Shown here: positions 27,400 through 36,813 of the stretch, in pieces
How positions within the stretch are numbered: position 1 is the stretch's first letter
Layout: each line of letters begins with the position of its first letter
Assembly (NCBI RefSeq): GCF_030499515.1
Contig: NZ_JASTWJ010000001.1
Location: 9,590,001 to 9,654,000, forward strand
Source of the DNA: Streptomyces sp. DT2A-34
Lineage (GTDB): Bacteria > Actinomycetota > Actinomycetes > Streptomycetales > Streptomycetaceae
Direction of reading: 5' to 3'
DNA length: 64,000 bases
Translations under genes and position numbers: made by a program
Notes under the pieces: model-generated
Told to the model about the DNA's origin: nothing
What the model saw: only the letters and a program-made list of their open reading frames with translations
Databases searched by the model: none

Positions 27400-28539
27400 A
27401 TGATGCATTTTGTGATCATGTCTGCGCGGCTGTGGCGCCGTCGTCCCGCCTACAGCGGCCGATGGGAAGCTGTCCGGCTGTCACCCGTGGTCCTGACCGT
27501 CCTCATCGCCGGTCTGGCGTTCTCCACACCCAGGGAGATCGCCGTCAGCCGCCTTCTGCCCGCCGCACCCGCCCTTGCCGCCGCGATGTGGCCCGTACTC
27601 CCCACGATCCTGCTGGGGACGTTCTGCATGCTGATCATGATCGTCCTCAGCTTCTTCTACACCGATCTGGGGACGCAGTACACGGCAGCCGCGATCGTCG
27701 CGGTCACCTTGGCGGCCGCCTACGGGAGTCACGTCCGACTTCAGCGAGAGGAAATACTCTTCCAGGTCCGGCTCGTCGCCGACGCAGCCCAGCAGGTGCT
27801 GCTGCGCCCGCTGCCGCGCCGCATCGAGGACGTCGAGATCGAGTCGCTCTATCTGGCGGCCCAAGAACAGGCCCGGATCGGCGGCGACTTCTATGAGGCG
27901 ATCGGTACACCGCACGGGGTCCGGCTGCTCATAGGCGACGTACGGGGCAAGGGCCTGTCCGCAGTGGGGGCGGCCTCGGCGGTGATCAGCTGCTTCAGGG
28001 AGGCCGCGTACGACGAGCCCGACCTGCGGGGCATCGTCCACCGCCTGGAGACCACGGTCACGCGCCACAGCGCTGCGTTTCCCGCCCATGACCAGCCCGA
28101 GCACTTCGCCACTGCTCTCCTCGCCGAGATCCCGCACGGCGGCGGCCACGTACGACTTCTCAACTGCGGGCACCCCTCGCCGTTGATCGCGCATGGCGGG
28201 AAGGTCCGGGTCCTGGAGCCGGCCGTCCCCTCCCCGCCCCTCAACCTCGCAGCGCTCATCGGTGCCCGCTACTGGGTCGAGACGGTTCCCTTCGCCCCGG
28301 GTGACCAGTTGCTGCTGTACACGGACGGCGTATCGGAGGCCCGGGATCACACCGGCGCGTTCTTCCCGCTGCCGGACTGGATGCGGCGGCAGAGTCTGGA
28401 GCAGCCCCGCGAGCTGCTCGACCAGCTGCACCGGGATCTGCTTCAGCACAGCGGCGGAAGGCTCGACGACGACATCGCGGCCCTCGCGCTGAGGTGCTCC
28501 GAGGCACAGGACCGGGGAGCCGTCGGCGTGGAGGGCTGA
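27400..28539 (+). CDS. Membrane-anchored SpoIIE/PP2C phosphatase, 379 aa
   Basis: Three hydrophobic segments lie in residues 25-110, followed by a PP2C-type phosphatase domain (about 125-370). Metal-binding motifs are RIGGDFYEAI and IGDVRGKGLSAVG, then LNCGHPSPLI and LYTDGVSEARD, and a final DDDIAALAL. It probably dephosphorylates an anti-anti-sigma factor. There is no obvious ribosome site before the ATG at 27400; 27418 is an alternative start. It is divergent from the larger sensor phosphatase, so the two may share regulation. Confidence 0.9.
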   Translation: MMHFVIMSARLWRRRPAYSGRWEAVRLSPVVLTVLIAGLAFSTPREIAVSRLLPAAPALAAAMWPVLPTILLGTFCMLIMIVLSFFYTDLGTQYTAAAIVAVTLAAAYGSHVRLQREEILFQVRLVADAAQQVLLRPLPRRIEDVEIESLYLAAQEQARIGGDFYEAIGTPHGVRLLIGDVRGKGLSAVGAASAVISCFREAAYDEPDLRGIVHRLETTVTRHSAAFPAHDQPEHFATALLAEIPHGGGHVRLLNCGHPSPLIAHGGKVRVLEPAVPSPPLNLAALIGARYWVETVPFAPGDQLLLYTDGVSEARDHTGAFFPLPDWMRRQSLEQPRELLDQLHRDLLQHSGGRLDDDIAALALRCSEAQDRGAVGVEG

Positions 28540-28749
28540 GTTCGCGCGCCGTAGGAACGCGCACGTCAGGGGCACATATGGTGGGACAACATAGTTCTGC
28601 GGCGAGCTATGCGCGCGGCCACTATGCCTGCTCCCGTGCTGACTTGGTGCTGACTACGCTCCGTAGAACTCGGGCCTCTGGGGCTCATCGACCCGGAGTT
28701 GCGCCGCAGCGGGCTCAGCTGTCCGAGGACGCGAGGCTCACGGCCGCGT

Positions 28750-29465
28750 GCCCGCAGTGCGGCGCCGACGCGGACGGCGAACAGGGAGTTGCCGCCCAGT
28801 TCGAGGAAGTCGTCCTCCAGGCCGACCGGGACGCCCAGCACCTCGCTCCAGATGTCCCGCAACTGATCGGTGAGGTCGTTGCCGGCGGTGACCGGATCGG
28901 CGTCCCGGGCGGGAGCGGTGGGCGCCGTGCCGTGTGGGCCGTGGCGGTGTCGGCCGGGTCGTCGCGACGGACCGCTATGGCTGCCGTCCGCACATGCGGG
29001 TCCTCCAGCAGGACCGCGCGGATCTCCTCCAGCTCGATCCGGAAGCCGCGGATCTCGACCTGGCTGTCGATCCGCCCGAGGTGTTCGAGGCGGCCGTCCG
29101 GGCGGAGGCGTCCCAGGTCGCCGCTGCGGTACGTGGTGCCGTCGGTGAAGGAGCGGGAACGAAGCGCCTGGCGGTCAGTTCCTCCTGACCGAAGTAGCCG
29201 AGCGCGACCCCGGCGCCGCCGACGCAGATGTCACCCGCCACCCCGGGCGGCAGCAGCCGACCGGCCGGGTCCGTCACATACAGGTGCCAGCCGGGCCCCG
29301 CACGCCCGACGGAGCGGGTGGCGGCGAGTGCCAGTCGCCGGGTGAGGGTCTGCTCGGTCACATGGACCGTCGTCCCGGTGATGCCGAACATGTTCACCAG
29401 CCGGCAGAGCGATTCGGGGTGCCGGTCGAACCAGGGCAGCAACATGCGTGCGTCGAGCGATCCTC
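28750..29465 (-). pseudogene. Remnant of an NRPS module: adenylation C-terminal part plus carrier domain
   Basis: The minus strand encodes adenylation motifs A5-like (NMFGITGTTVHVT), A6-like ([20 protein letters not shown]) and, after a frame change near 29160, A8 ([19 protein letters not shown]). A carrier domain with the phosphopantetheine site ([15 protein letters not shown]) follows. No condensation, thioesterase or adenylation N-terminal part is present. Gly stands where Glu is usual in the A5 motif. The module cannot be functional as read. Confidence 0.8.
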
Positions 29466-29990
29466 CGGTCACGGATCAGGGTGTCGACCATCTCCAGTGC
29501 GCGTGCCACGGCGCGGTCGCCGCGAGCCTGACGCACAGGCACATATGTGCACGTCCGCGCCGATCCGGCCCGGGGCGCTCGTCGAGGCCCTGCGGGCGGG
29601 GCGGTCCGGCAAGGCGGCCGGCGCTCTCACGGTCACCTGCATCGGCATCGCGGCCAGTGGATCACCTTGGCCGAGGCCATCGGGCTGATCGCATGGTTCG
29701 GCTACAGCGTCGCGACCGTGATCACACCTCACGGCGGGCTTCGACGCGGCGGCCTGGTCATGTTTGCGCCTATCCGTTTCGTGCCGAGCGCTTTACCGCC
29801 GTTGAACGGCCCTCTTGTCGTGTAGCACCCGTTCCAACTGGAGTGAACACTACATACAGGTAGGGATGTGATGTCGATCGAGAGCATGGCTGGCATCAGC
29901 GCCATGGGGGGCGTTCCACGCCCCCGGGGCGGCGCTAGCGTCCGAGAGGTCGGTCGTTCCAGTCGAACTCGTTGCCGCCCCCCACCGTCG
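29466..29990 (+). other. Interval without a supportable gene
   Basis: Short frames on both strands have no recognisable family. A plus-strand stretch (LVEALRAGRSGKAAGALTV, about 29580-29640) may be another gene fragment. I see no strong hairpin or tRNA here. Confidence 0.4.
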
Positions 29991-30168
29991 GCCCGACCTG
30001 TCGAAGGCCGATTTCTACGATTACTGGCTGAACCAACACGGTCCCCTTGCCACCGAGCTCGTCAAGAAGCTCGGGGCTTACCGCTACGTCCAGAGCCATA
30101 CGAACAACCAGGATCTCGGCATCCTGCTCGCCAAGTCGCGCGGCCAACTCGGTCCGCTGTCCCGTACA
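29991..30168 (+). pseudogene. EthD-domain fragment
   Basis: The plus strand reads DLSKADFYDYWLNQHGPLA and AYRYVQSHTN, the N-terminal half of an EthD/DUF4286-type dimeric alpha-beta barrel protein, preceded by degraded sequence instead of a start. The second half is absent. Such proteins are found in aromatic and ether degradation clusters, which fits the nearby MhpB-like remnant. Confidence 0.65.
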
Positions 30169-30499
30169 TGATCTCTGGCGTGGTGGGTGACCTGCTCGCT
30201 TCCTCCTCACCTGGCAAGGGGGAGGTATGGCGAAGGTGTGCGGCAGTACGCCGCACTGGCTACGCGGTGAACTCGGGCCAGACGGAGCCCGGAATCGTGG
30301 CGGTCCGCGCAGTGGTGCACGAGCCCGGCGGTCGTACCGTAGCCGCCTCGCCGTGTCCGTGCCGAGCCTGAGACTGCCGACCAGCCGGACCGGACCGTAG
30401 CGGTCGGAGGACTCGCCTGCCATGGGCTGCCGTGGGCACCACGCGTCAGCCCGGAAGGTGTTCCTCCCGCTGGCCGCGGGAGGAACCGAAGGAGCAAAC
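30169..30499 (-). terminator. Gene-free interval with a terminator hairpin (30460-30486) for the DUF5302 gene
   Basis: GTTCCTCCCGC (30460-30470) pairs perfectly with GCGGGAGGAAC (30476-30486) around a 5-base loop, 14 bases beyond the stop of the minus-strand DUF5302 gene. The rest of the interval has no gene I can support. Confidence 0.65.
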
Positions 30500-30745
30500 T
30501 CAGCCGCCGCTCTTTCGCCGGAACGACCGCTGACTGGCAGCCGGTCCGTGCGCGCCTCGAATCTTCGACGCGTCGGTGTTCGCGGACAGGTCCGCCGCGG
30601 CCTCCTCCTGCTTGGCGCGCTTGCGCGCCAGGGCCTCCCGGAACTTGCCCTTCAGGTCATACTGGCCGTCCTCGTCGGGCGCCAGGGCAGGGCTCTCGGA
30701 CTCGGCCGGCTCCGAACCTTCTTGCCATGGAGACTCTGTAGTCAT
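30500..30745 (-). CDS. DUF5302 family protein, 81 aa
   Basis: A small charged cytoplasmic protein. The acidic N-terminus is followed by YDLKGKFREALARKRAKQ (about residues 31-48) and the conserved end HGPAASQRSFRRKSGG. These are the DUF5302 hallmarks; the function is unknown. AGGAAGG lies five bases before the ATG at 30745. The gene stands alone between remnants and has its own terminator. Confidence 0.88.
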   Translation of the reverse strand: MTTESPWQEGSEPAESESPALAPDEDGQYDLKGKFREALARKRAKQEEAAADLSANTDASKIRGAHGPAASQRSFRRKSGG

Positions 30746-30862
30746 GGTGACCTTCCTGGGTTCGGGCAATGTCAGCACAGCTTGTCATGCCGGGTCCCGC
30801 GCTGGGCGCCGCGTCCGGCGCCGAGCGATCCGCAGCCCGTCTCACACCCCGGCCGGGGCCCC

Positions 30863-31770
30863 TCAGTTCTGAGGTAAGCGTGCCGTCATCCCCCCGAATC
30901 CGGCGATGTACTCGGGGATGGGGCGGTAGAAGCGCGAGGTGACCTCGTCAGGACCGGCGGTGCTCAGCGCGGCGAGCGCGGCGAGCCAAGTGCGCACCTC
31001 GTGCGCCGAGTTGCCCGCGCCGGCAGCCATCGACTCGGGAGTGAGCGCGTCGCATCGGCTCAGTTCGCCCGAGGCACAGGTGTCGAGGAACCGCTCGTCC
31101 CACTCCGGGTTGAGATCCTGGTGTCCGCCTCTCCACGCGCGAACTGCCGGGCGGCGTTGATCACCCGCTGCTGGCGGGCGTCGCGGGCCGCGGCTGTGGG
31201 GTGGCGGCCGTTCAGCAGCATGTCCCGCTGTGCCGGGGGCGCCGTGGCCCACTGCGGCACTGGTGGGTCATGTGACAGGCCGCCGGAACCGATGCAAGGA
31301 CGCGCTCGGACAGGGTGCGCAGGTGGCTGCCGACCGCTTCTCCCATGCGGCGGATGCGGCGCATGGAGAAGGGGCGGGCCACACCGTTGACGAAGACCGG
31401 GATGACCGGCCGGGCGTCGATGCCGCCGAAGAGGATCTCCAGTGGTTGTACGGCGCCGTGGTCGATCTCCATACGGCGGGAGATCGCCATGTCGATGTCC
31501 TGGTCGAGCACATGCTGGGCCAGTGCCTCCGCCTGCTCGGTGGGAACGTCCAGCGGCCCGGACTGTGTGGCGTAGTCGCCGGCCGCGTAGGCGGTGTATC
31601 CGACGCAGAACGGCGGCATCAGCTCGTAGAAGAAGCCGTTGCAGTGGTCGGGAGCGAAGGGCACGACGAGCGTCGGGTCGAACTCCTCGACGAAGTGCCG
31701 TGCGTCGGCGAACGCAGAGATCCGTCGGCGACCCCACCACCACGACGGGAACGGGGGAGTCCGTGTACTC
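30863..31770 (-). pseudogene. MhpB-like extradiol dioxygenase, N-terminus lost and frameshifted
   Basis: The minus strand reads, in order, [36 protein letters not shown] and [21 protein letters not shown] frame change near 31300 leads to [14 protein letters not shown], and another near 31120 to [19 protein letters not shown] and FYRPIPEYIAGFGGMTA. This matches type III extradiol dioxygenases (2,3-dihydroxyphenylpropionate 1,2-dioxygenase), which cleave catechol rings with Fe(II). The first 50 or so residues, with a conserved His, are missing. Confidence 0.8.
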
Positions 31771-32328
31771 CTTCTCCGCCCAGACGCGTTGCCTCTCAGG
31801 GGCGAAGCACACCAGTGTGGCGCCGAGTTCGCGTACCTGGTCCAGACCATCGGACGTGGCCCGCCCTTCCCGGCCGCGAAAGCGATACTTCCCCGAACCC
31901 GGCTTCCCCACAGGGGCGGGTGGGGGAGCCGGTAGCGGGCAACACCCCTGCGCACAGCATCCGCCGACTCAGGATGGCCCTCGGTCATGTCCCAGCCGGC
32001 GTTGCCGTCCGGGGAGCCCTCGCCCGCAGACGGCTCCCGTGGGATGTGCCCGACGACCAGCCGGACGGTCCGTGCCGGCCACCCAGGCGCCCACTTACCC
32101 GTTCCTCTCCCGCAACCAAGGGAGCCGCGTTGAACCATCCCCGCCATCCCCGGACGGCCGTCACAGGATCCGAGACCGCGGGCCTCAGCGTGTCGGCGCT
32201 GCGTTCGCTGATGCGTTGACGCCGACACTGTGGTTCGGCCGTTCTCGGTCCAGTAGCGGCAGCCCGTCCGGGCCCGCTGGGACAGCAAACGTCAACGGGA
32301 CATCAACGGCCTGCTGGGACCAGCGAAA
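31771..32328 (-). other. Interval without a supportable gene
   Basis: A minus-frame stretch at about 31740-31870 ([20 protein letters not shown], then [13 protein letters not shown]) reads like protein but I cannot assign it; it may be another decayed gene fused to the dioxygenase remnant. The remainder shows no support. Confidence 0.35.
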
Positions 32329-33000
32329 CTAGCTCGTGGAGAAGCTCGCCGTGGCCAGGACGGTTCCGTCCGGGGCCATCAGGCGGGCGCCGGTCAGTGT
32401 CGTCGGGTCGGTCGCGGCCGGCCCGCCCCAGTATCCGTAGCCGTCCTTGAGCGGGAAGGAACCCATCGGGACCGTCGATCCGTCGGCGTGTACGAGCAGA
32501 CAGCGCACCGGGCCACGGCCGTTCCCGTCCAGGTCGACGGACATGTACACCCAGCCCTCGTCACCGGCATGAGCGTAGATACGGCCCACCTCGTGGCCGT
32601 CGGAGACCAAGGCCGCCTCCCGTAGGCCGCCGTCCGTCCGCTGTGAGACCGGCGGTGGCCCGGCCTCGACCACCGTGCCGATCGTCCATCCGCCGAAACC
32701 GCAGGCCAGGGCCGCGGCCACGGCGGCCGCCGCCAGCCGTAGCCGGTGCCTACGCCGCTTCGGCGCGGGCGCCGCGCCCAGAGCCCGTACGACCCGGCTC
32801 TCGAAACCGACCGGCGGCTCGGCGCCCGGCAGCAGCGCGAGCAGACCGTCGCCGACCACCGTCAGCCGCTCGACGTGCTCCCGGCAGTCCGGGCAGCGGT
32901 CCAGATGGGCGACCGCATCGGCGCGCTCGCGGGCAGGCAGGACCCCGAGCGCCAGCTCGGCGTCCAGCTCCCGCAGCCGCTCGCACTCCATGCCGCTCAC
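32329..33000 (-). CDS. Membrane anti-sigma factor with zinc-finger ZAS domain, 223 aa
   Basis: Residues 1-75 form the anti-sigma domain with the His32-x3-Cys36-x2-Cys39 zinc motif. A transmembrane helix (about 87-110) follows, then an extracytoplasmic domain (anti-sigma K type, about 115-223). It should hold the adjacent ECF sigma factor at the membrane. The GTG at 33000 overlaps the sigma stop by four bases; an ATG at 32991 is an alternative. Confidence 0.9.
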   Translation of the reverse strand: MSGMECERLRELDAELALGVLPARERADAVAHLDRCPDCREHVERLTVVGDGLLALLPGAEPPVGFESRVVRALGAAPAPKRRRHRLRLAAAAVAAALACGFGGWTIGTVVEAGPPPVSQRTDGGLREAALVSDGHEVGRIYAHAGDEGWVYMSVDLDGNGRGPVRCLLVHADGSTVPMGSFPLKDGYGYWGGPAATDPTTLTGARLMAPDGTVLATASFSTS

Positions 33001-33572
33001 CGCTTCTCCGCCGCTTCAAGCAGGGCACGTACCTTGAGCGTCCCGGTCCGGATCCGGGTCTTCGCCGTGCCCAGCGGAACGTCCTCCGCGTCGGCCACCT
33101 CCCGCGCCGTCATCCCGTAGATCCCGGCCATCACCAGGGCCCGCGCCTGCTCCCGGGGCAGCTCCGCCACCGCGCGCCGGACCCGCTCCGCGCTGTCGTC
33201 AGCGAGCGCCCGCCGCTCGGGCGTCTCGGTCACGATGCCGAGCAGCGCGTCCAGGTCCTCCGGATCGACCGGGCTCGCCCGCCGGGCCCGCACCGCGTCG
33301 ATCGCGAGGTTGTGCGCGATCGCCGTCAGCCAGGACCGTACGGAGCCGCGCCGGGGGTCGTACACCTGCGCGTGCCGCCAGGCCCGCTCGAAGGTCTGCT
33401 GGGCGACGTCCTCGGCGAGCTGGGGGTCGCCGAGGACGGCGAGGGCCACGCCGAAGACCGTGCGCTGGAAGCGGCGCACGAACGCGACGGCGAGCTCCGG
33501 ATCGCCCGTCGTCAGACCGGTGAGCAGTGCCTCATCGGGGACCCGCCCGAGGGAGAGGCCCATGCGCCACAT
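32997..33572 (-). CDS. ECF RNA polymerase sigma factor, about 190 aa
   Basis: Region 2 includes FQRTVFGVALAVLGDPQLAED and the aromatic-rich FERAWRHAQVYDP. Region 4 includes GMTAREVADAEDVPLGTAKTR (the -35 recognition helix). It pairs with the overlapping anti-sigma factor and so resembles the SigK/RskA-like group. The start is uncertain: 33572 (MWRMG) or 33563, neither with a strong ribosome site. The divergent cupredoxin gene at 33719 is a likely target. Confidence 0.9.
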   Translation of the reverse strand: MWRMGLSLGRVPDEALLTGLTTGDPELAVAFVRRFQRTVFGVALAVLGDPQLAEDVAQQTFERAWRHAQVYDPRRGSVRSWLTAIAHNLAIDAVRARRASPVDPEDLDALLGIVTETPERRALADDSAERVRRAVAELPREQARALVMAGIYGMTAREVADAEDVPLGTAKTRIRTGTLKVRALLEAAEKR

Positions 33573-33718
33573 ACCAGGGATACGTTCCGCCGCCCGGAAG
33601 GGATTGCCCGGAAGGGATTGCCTTACGTCCATTCTCCGCCCGCGCGATCCAGCGGCCGCAATCCTTCGGCCCGGCAGCGTCGTACCCCTTGCGGGGGGAC
33701 GATCCGGAGGACCGACTC

Positions 33719-34189
33719 ATGACCACCCCGCACATCCGCCGCCGCGTGCTCCTCGGCGTGGCCGCCGGCGGCCTGACCGCCCTGCTCGCCGCCTGTGGAG
33801 GCGGCGGCAACGGCAGCAGCAGTAACGATGACAGCACCAGCGACGGCACCGGCACCGGCACCGGCACCCAGGTCACGGCGGAGCTGTCCGACTTCCGCAT
33901 CAAGCTCTCGACGGAGAAGTTCCAGCCCGGTGAGTACACCTTCACCGCGAAGAACACGGGCTCGCACGACCACGCCCTGGAGATCGAGGGCCCCGGCGGC
34001 GAGAACCGCAGCAAGACGCTTGAGCCGGGTCGGTCCACGACCCTCACGGTGACGCTGAAGTCCGGCTCGTACGAGGTCTACTGCCCGGTCGACGGACACA
34101 AGGACCTCGGCATGAAGACGGACATCACCGTCGGCGGAGCCCCGGCACCGTCCGACAACAACGACACCTCTCCGGGCAATGGCTACTGA
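33719..34189 (+). CDS. Cupredoxin (type 1 copper) lipoprotein, 156 aa
   Basis: A Tat-like Arg-Arg-Arg N-terminus and the lipobox LLAAC (Cys26) anchor it outside the membrane. A Gly/Ser/Thr linker (27-55) precedes one cupredoxin domain. The copper ligands are visible: His in SHDHALE, then Cys, His and Met in YCPVDGHKDLGM with the classical spacing. It probably carries electrons or binds copper in the envelope. GGAGG precedes the ATG. The membrane protein that follows overlaps by 11 bases. Confidence 0.93.
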   Translation: MTTPHIRRRVLLGVAAGGLTALLAACGGGGNGSSSNDDSTSDGTGTGTGTQVTAELSDFRIKLSTEKFQPGEYTFTAKNTGSHDHALEIEGPGGENRSKTLEPGRSTTLTVTLKSGSYEVYCPVDGHKDLGMKTDITVGGAPAPSDNNDTSPGNGY

Positions 34190-34826
34190 CGGAGCGGCCG
34201 CGAGGCTCGTCCTGCGCCTGGCCGGCGCCGGGCTGACGGCGGCGATGGCCGCCATCCATCTGCGCCTGTGGGCCGAGGGCTACCGGGACCTCGCCACCAT
34301 CGGGCCGCTCTTCCTGCTCAACGGCGTCGTCGGCATCCTGCTCGCCCTGGCGCTGCTGGTCATGCCCGTGCGCGGGCTCGGCCCGGTCGCCGCCGTCACC
34401 GCGCTGTTCACGGCCGGCACGCTGGGCGCACTGTTCCTGAGCCTCACCGCGGGCCTGTTCGGATTCAACGAGTACATCGACGCGGAGCTGGTCCGCCCGA
34501 CCCTGTACGTCGAGACGGCGGGAGTGGTCGTCCTGACCATCCTGGCGGTGACGGCCTTCACCCACCGTCACCGTCACCGTCCTCGTCGCCAGGCCCTGTC
34601 GTTTGGATCAGGCCGCGGCTGTGGTCTGGTGCGTGCAGCCGCGAGGCGGAGGAGGGAGTCGGCGAGTGACGACAACGCGGCCGGGGGTGTCGCCTATGGG
34701 GGAGGGGAGCGCGTGCCGGGCTCCGCGACGCCGGGAGCGGCACAGTGGCTGCAGGGTGCGGAATCGCACTACGCGGTTGTCGTACGGATGATCTACAGTC
34801 GCGCTGTTCTCAAGGGGAGGAGATGA
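34179..34826 (+). CDS. Four-helix membrane protein partnered with the cupredoxin, 215 aa
   Basis: Four hydrophobic segments lie in residues 8-132 (for example GVVGILLALALLVMPVRG), then a His/Arg tail (HRHRHRPRRQ). The family is unknown to me, but such proteins are often next to cupredoxins. It overlaps the cupredoxin gene by 11 bases, so they are probably one unit. The last 75 residues are Arg/Ser/Gly-rich and unlike the rest, so the original stop may have been lost or replaced. Confidence 0.75.
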   Translation: MATDGAAARLVLRLAGAGLTAAMAAIHLRLWAEGYRDLATIGPLFLLNGVVGILLALALLVMPVRGLGPVAAVTALFTAGTLGALFLSLTAGLFGFNEYIDAELVRPTLYVETAGVVVLTILAVTAFTHRHRHRPRRQALSFGSGRGCGLVRAAARRRRESASDDNAAGGVAYGGGERVPGSATPGAAQWLQGAESHYAVVVRMIYSRAVLKGRR

Positions 34827-34829
34827 CGC

Positions 34830-35561
34830 ATGGTGCGTGGGGGGCGGTGGGTTGTCTTGTGCACGGCCGCGGTGCTGGTGGTGGCGGGGTGCGGGCAGCG
34901 AGCGGCGGAGCACGGGCCTGACTTCGCGAGCGCTGAGGAGCTGCCGGAACGGCTCGGTGCGGACGGCATCACCATCACGGTCGGCGATCCCGACGCGCCG
35001 GTGAAGGTGCACCTTTACGAGGATCCCCGCTGTCCGTACTGCGAGCAGTTCGAGACCACCGGGGGCGGTCCGCAACTGCGGGAGGCGATGCTCGACCGCT
35101 GGGCCAGAGCCGAGTACACCCTCGCCTCCTTCCTGGACGACCGGGTCGGCGGCACCGGGTCGAAGAACGCGGTCAACGCGCTACGCGCCGCGCTGGAGGA
35201 AGGCAAGTTCGTGGAGTACCACGAGGTGCTCTACGCCAACCAGCCCGAGGAGAGCGTCGACGGCTACACCGAGGCCTACCTGCTTCGACTGGCCGACAAA
35301 GTGGAGGGCCTGCGCAGCCCGAAGTTCGACGCGGCCGTGAGATCCATGAAGTACCGGGCCTTCGTCACCGCCTCCCAGAAGGCCTACGAGAAGGCCGGGG
35401 GAGCCAAGGAACCCGAAGGCCCCGGTACACCCACCGCGGTGATCAACGACAAGCGGATCCCGCTGCAGTACAACGCCCTCCTCCTGGAGAGCGATACCTT
35501 CGCCGAATTGCTGCAGAAGATCTACGACCAGCCCGGCGAGTGGGAGAACACCCATCTGTGA
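34830..35561 (+). CDS. DsbA-like thioredoxin-fold lipoprotein, 243 aa
   Basis: The lipobox VVAGC (Cys21) is followed by a thioredoxin fold with the redox motif Cys68-Pro-Tyr-Cys71, an inserted helical domain, and the cis-Pro loop GTPTAVIN near residue 205. It belongs to the DsbA/thioredoxin_4 family, which forms or reshuffles disulfides in exported proteins. GGGGAGGAG lies upstream of the ATG. A putative terminator follows at 35676. Confidence 0.92.
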   Translation: MVRGGRWVVLCTAAVLVVAGCGQRAAEHGPDFASAEELPERLGADGITITVGDPDAPVKVHLYEDPRCPYCEQFETTGGGPQLREAMLDRWARAEYTLASFLDDRVGGTGSKNAVNALRAALEEGKFVEYHEVLYANQPEESVDGYTEAYLLRLADKVEGLRSPKFDAAVRSMKYRAFVTASQKAYEKAGGAKEPEGPGTPTAVINDKRIPLQYNALLLESDTFAELLQKIYDQPGEWENTHL

Positions 35562-35675
35562 ACCGCCGCGCCATGCGCCGCCGGATCAAGCGGCTCGGCA
35601 AGGAAGTGCGGAACCGAATACCGGCACGCCCCGCCAACGGCGGCCGCGCCCAGGAAGCCGGGGAAGGCACGGGAG

Positions 35676-35720
35676 TTCTGAGACGACCATCCGTGTTGTT
35701 CCGGACGTGGCATCTCAGAA
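35676..35720. terminator. Hairpin between convergent genes
   Basis: TTCTGAGA (35676-35683) pairs with TCTCAGAA (35713-35720), with a partly paired interior. It sits between the DsbA-like stop at 35561 and the DUF2278 stop at 35729, so it could stop transcription from both sides. Confidence 0.45.
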
Positions 35721-35728
35721 GGACTCGG

Positions 35729-36739
35729 TCAGAAGGACACCGTCCACCCCTCGCGACGCGCCTCGGTTTCCGTGTACGACACACCGTGGACCTTGAGCCC
35801 GGAAGGGTCGAGCAGGGTGATCGCCCCACCTCGGTTGCCGAGGGCGAAGCCGTTGCCGCCCTGGACGACCACCGTCTCGCCTGCGGGGACGTGCTCCGCG
35901 GGCAGCGGGAGCATGTGATCGTTCTCGTCGGCCAGTTGCCAGCCGTTGAGGTCGATGGATTCGGGTGAGGCGTTGATGAGGGTCACCGTCTCCCGCTCGG
36001 GTGCCGGGCCCTTGGGGTTGACCATGGCGGCCAGGATGCGTACTTCGGCCTCGCGCTGGACGGGCCGGGCAAGTGCTGTCTCGATGCCGTGGCCGGTCTG
36101 TTCGTCGGTGTGCCAGGCCTGGGACTGGAAGGCCAGGAACACGGCCACCCAGCGTGATTCGGCGGGGAAGTGGAGTATCAGTGCGCCGTCCTGCCAGACT
36201 CCGTTGCTCGGACGGAAACGCCCTACGCTGCCCTGGTTCATATGGATCTCGTGCACACCATTGCCGGGCTCGAAGCCGAACACCTTGTCGCGCTTGTTGC
36301 GTTCCGGCCCCCATCGCTCGCCGAAGAGGTACAGGGCGGCCGTGGGATCGCCGAGGGCACGCTCGATGTAGTGGTCCAGCCTGTCGGCGAGGTCGTTGTC
36401 GGGGCCGGCCACATCAGGAGGCAGCTCGCGCATCGATTCCGGGGCGAAGAGATTGCCGCGGATGAAGTCCAGGCTCGCCGTGCCCGGCCGGGACCGCAGC
36501 TCGGTCCAGCCACTCCCCGCCGGGGGAAGCTGTGCGGTCACGGGATGCCGGAAATCGTCGATGGCCAGGAACAGCAGCTCGGAGGGAGCCTGCTGGGACA
36601 GGACGTTGACCGCACCGCGGTAGTGAGTGCCCCTGCCGTCGGTGAGGTGCAGCTGGTAATGCGGGGTGTCGTCGGGCGCCCCTTCACGGCGCCGGTCGAC
36701 GACCTTGCATGCCAGCACGCCGTAGTTCTTCAAAGGCAT
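35729..36739 (-). CDS. DUF2278 protein with C-terminal lamin-tail domain, 336 aa
   Basis: The N-terminal DUF2278 domain begins MPLKNYGVLACKVVD and spans about residues 1-220, including NQGSVGRF and DGALILHFP. A lamin-tail domain (LTD, about 230-336) follows with ITLLDPSGLKVHGVSY. DUF2278 is unassigned, but LTD domains often accompany nucleases. There is no signal peptide. The upstream EEP nuclease gene is 74 bases away on the same strand, so the two probably act together. Confidence 0.9.
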   Translation of the reverse strand: MPLKNYGVLACKVVDRRREGAPDDTPHYQLHLTDGRGTHYRGAVNVLSQQAPSELLFLAIDDFRHPVTAQLPPAGSGWTELRSRPGTASLDFIRGNLFAPESMRELPPDVAGPDNDLADRLDHYIERALGDPTAALYLFGERWGPERNKRDKVFGFEPGNGVHEIHMNQGSVGRFRPSNGVWQDGALILHFPAESRWVAVFLAFQSQAWHTDEQTGHGIETALARPVQREAEVRILAAMVNPKGPAPERETVTLINASPESIDLNGWQLADENDHMLPLPAEHVPAGETVVVQGGNGFALGNRGGAITLLDPSGLKVHGVSYTETEARREGWTVSF

Positions 36740-36813
36740 GAGTCTTCCCTCCGCCGGTACGCAAGCCGGAACGAAGCCGGTATGGAAAGGGGAAAGAGAA
36801 AAGGGGAAAGAGG

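Noticed and set aside
34600..34640. End of an insertion sequence
   Set aside because: The odd C-terminus of the cupredoxin partner suggested an insertion, but I see no paired terminal repeat or transposase.
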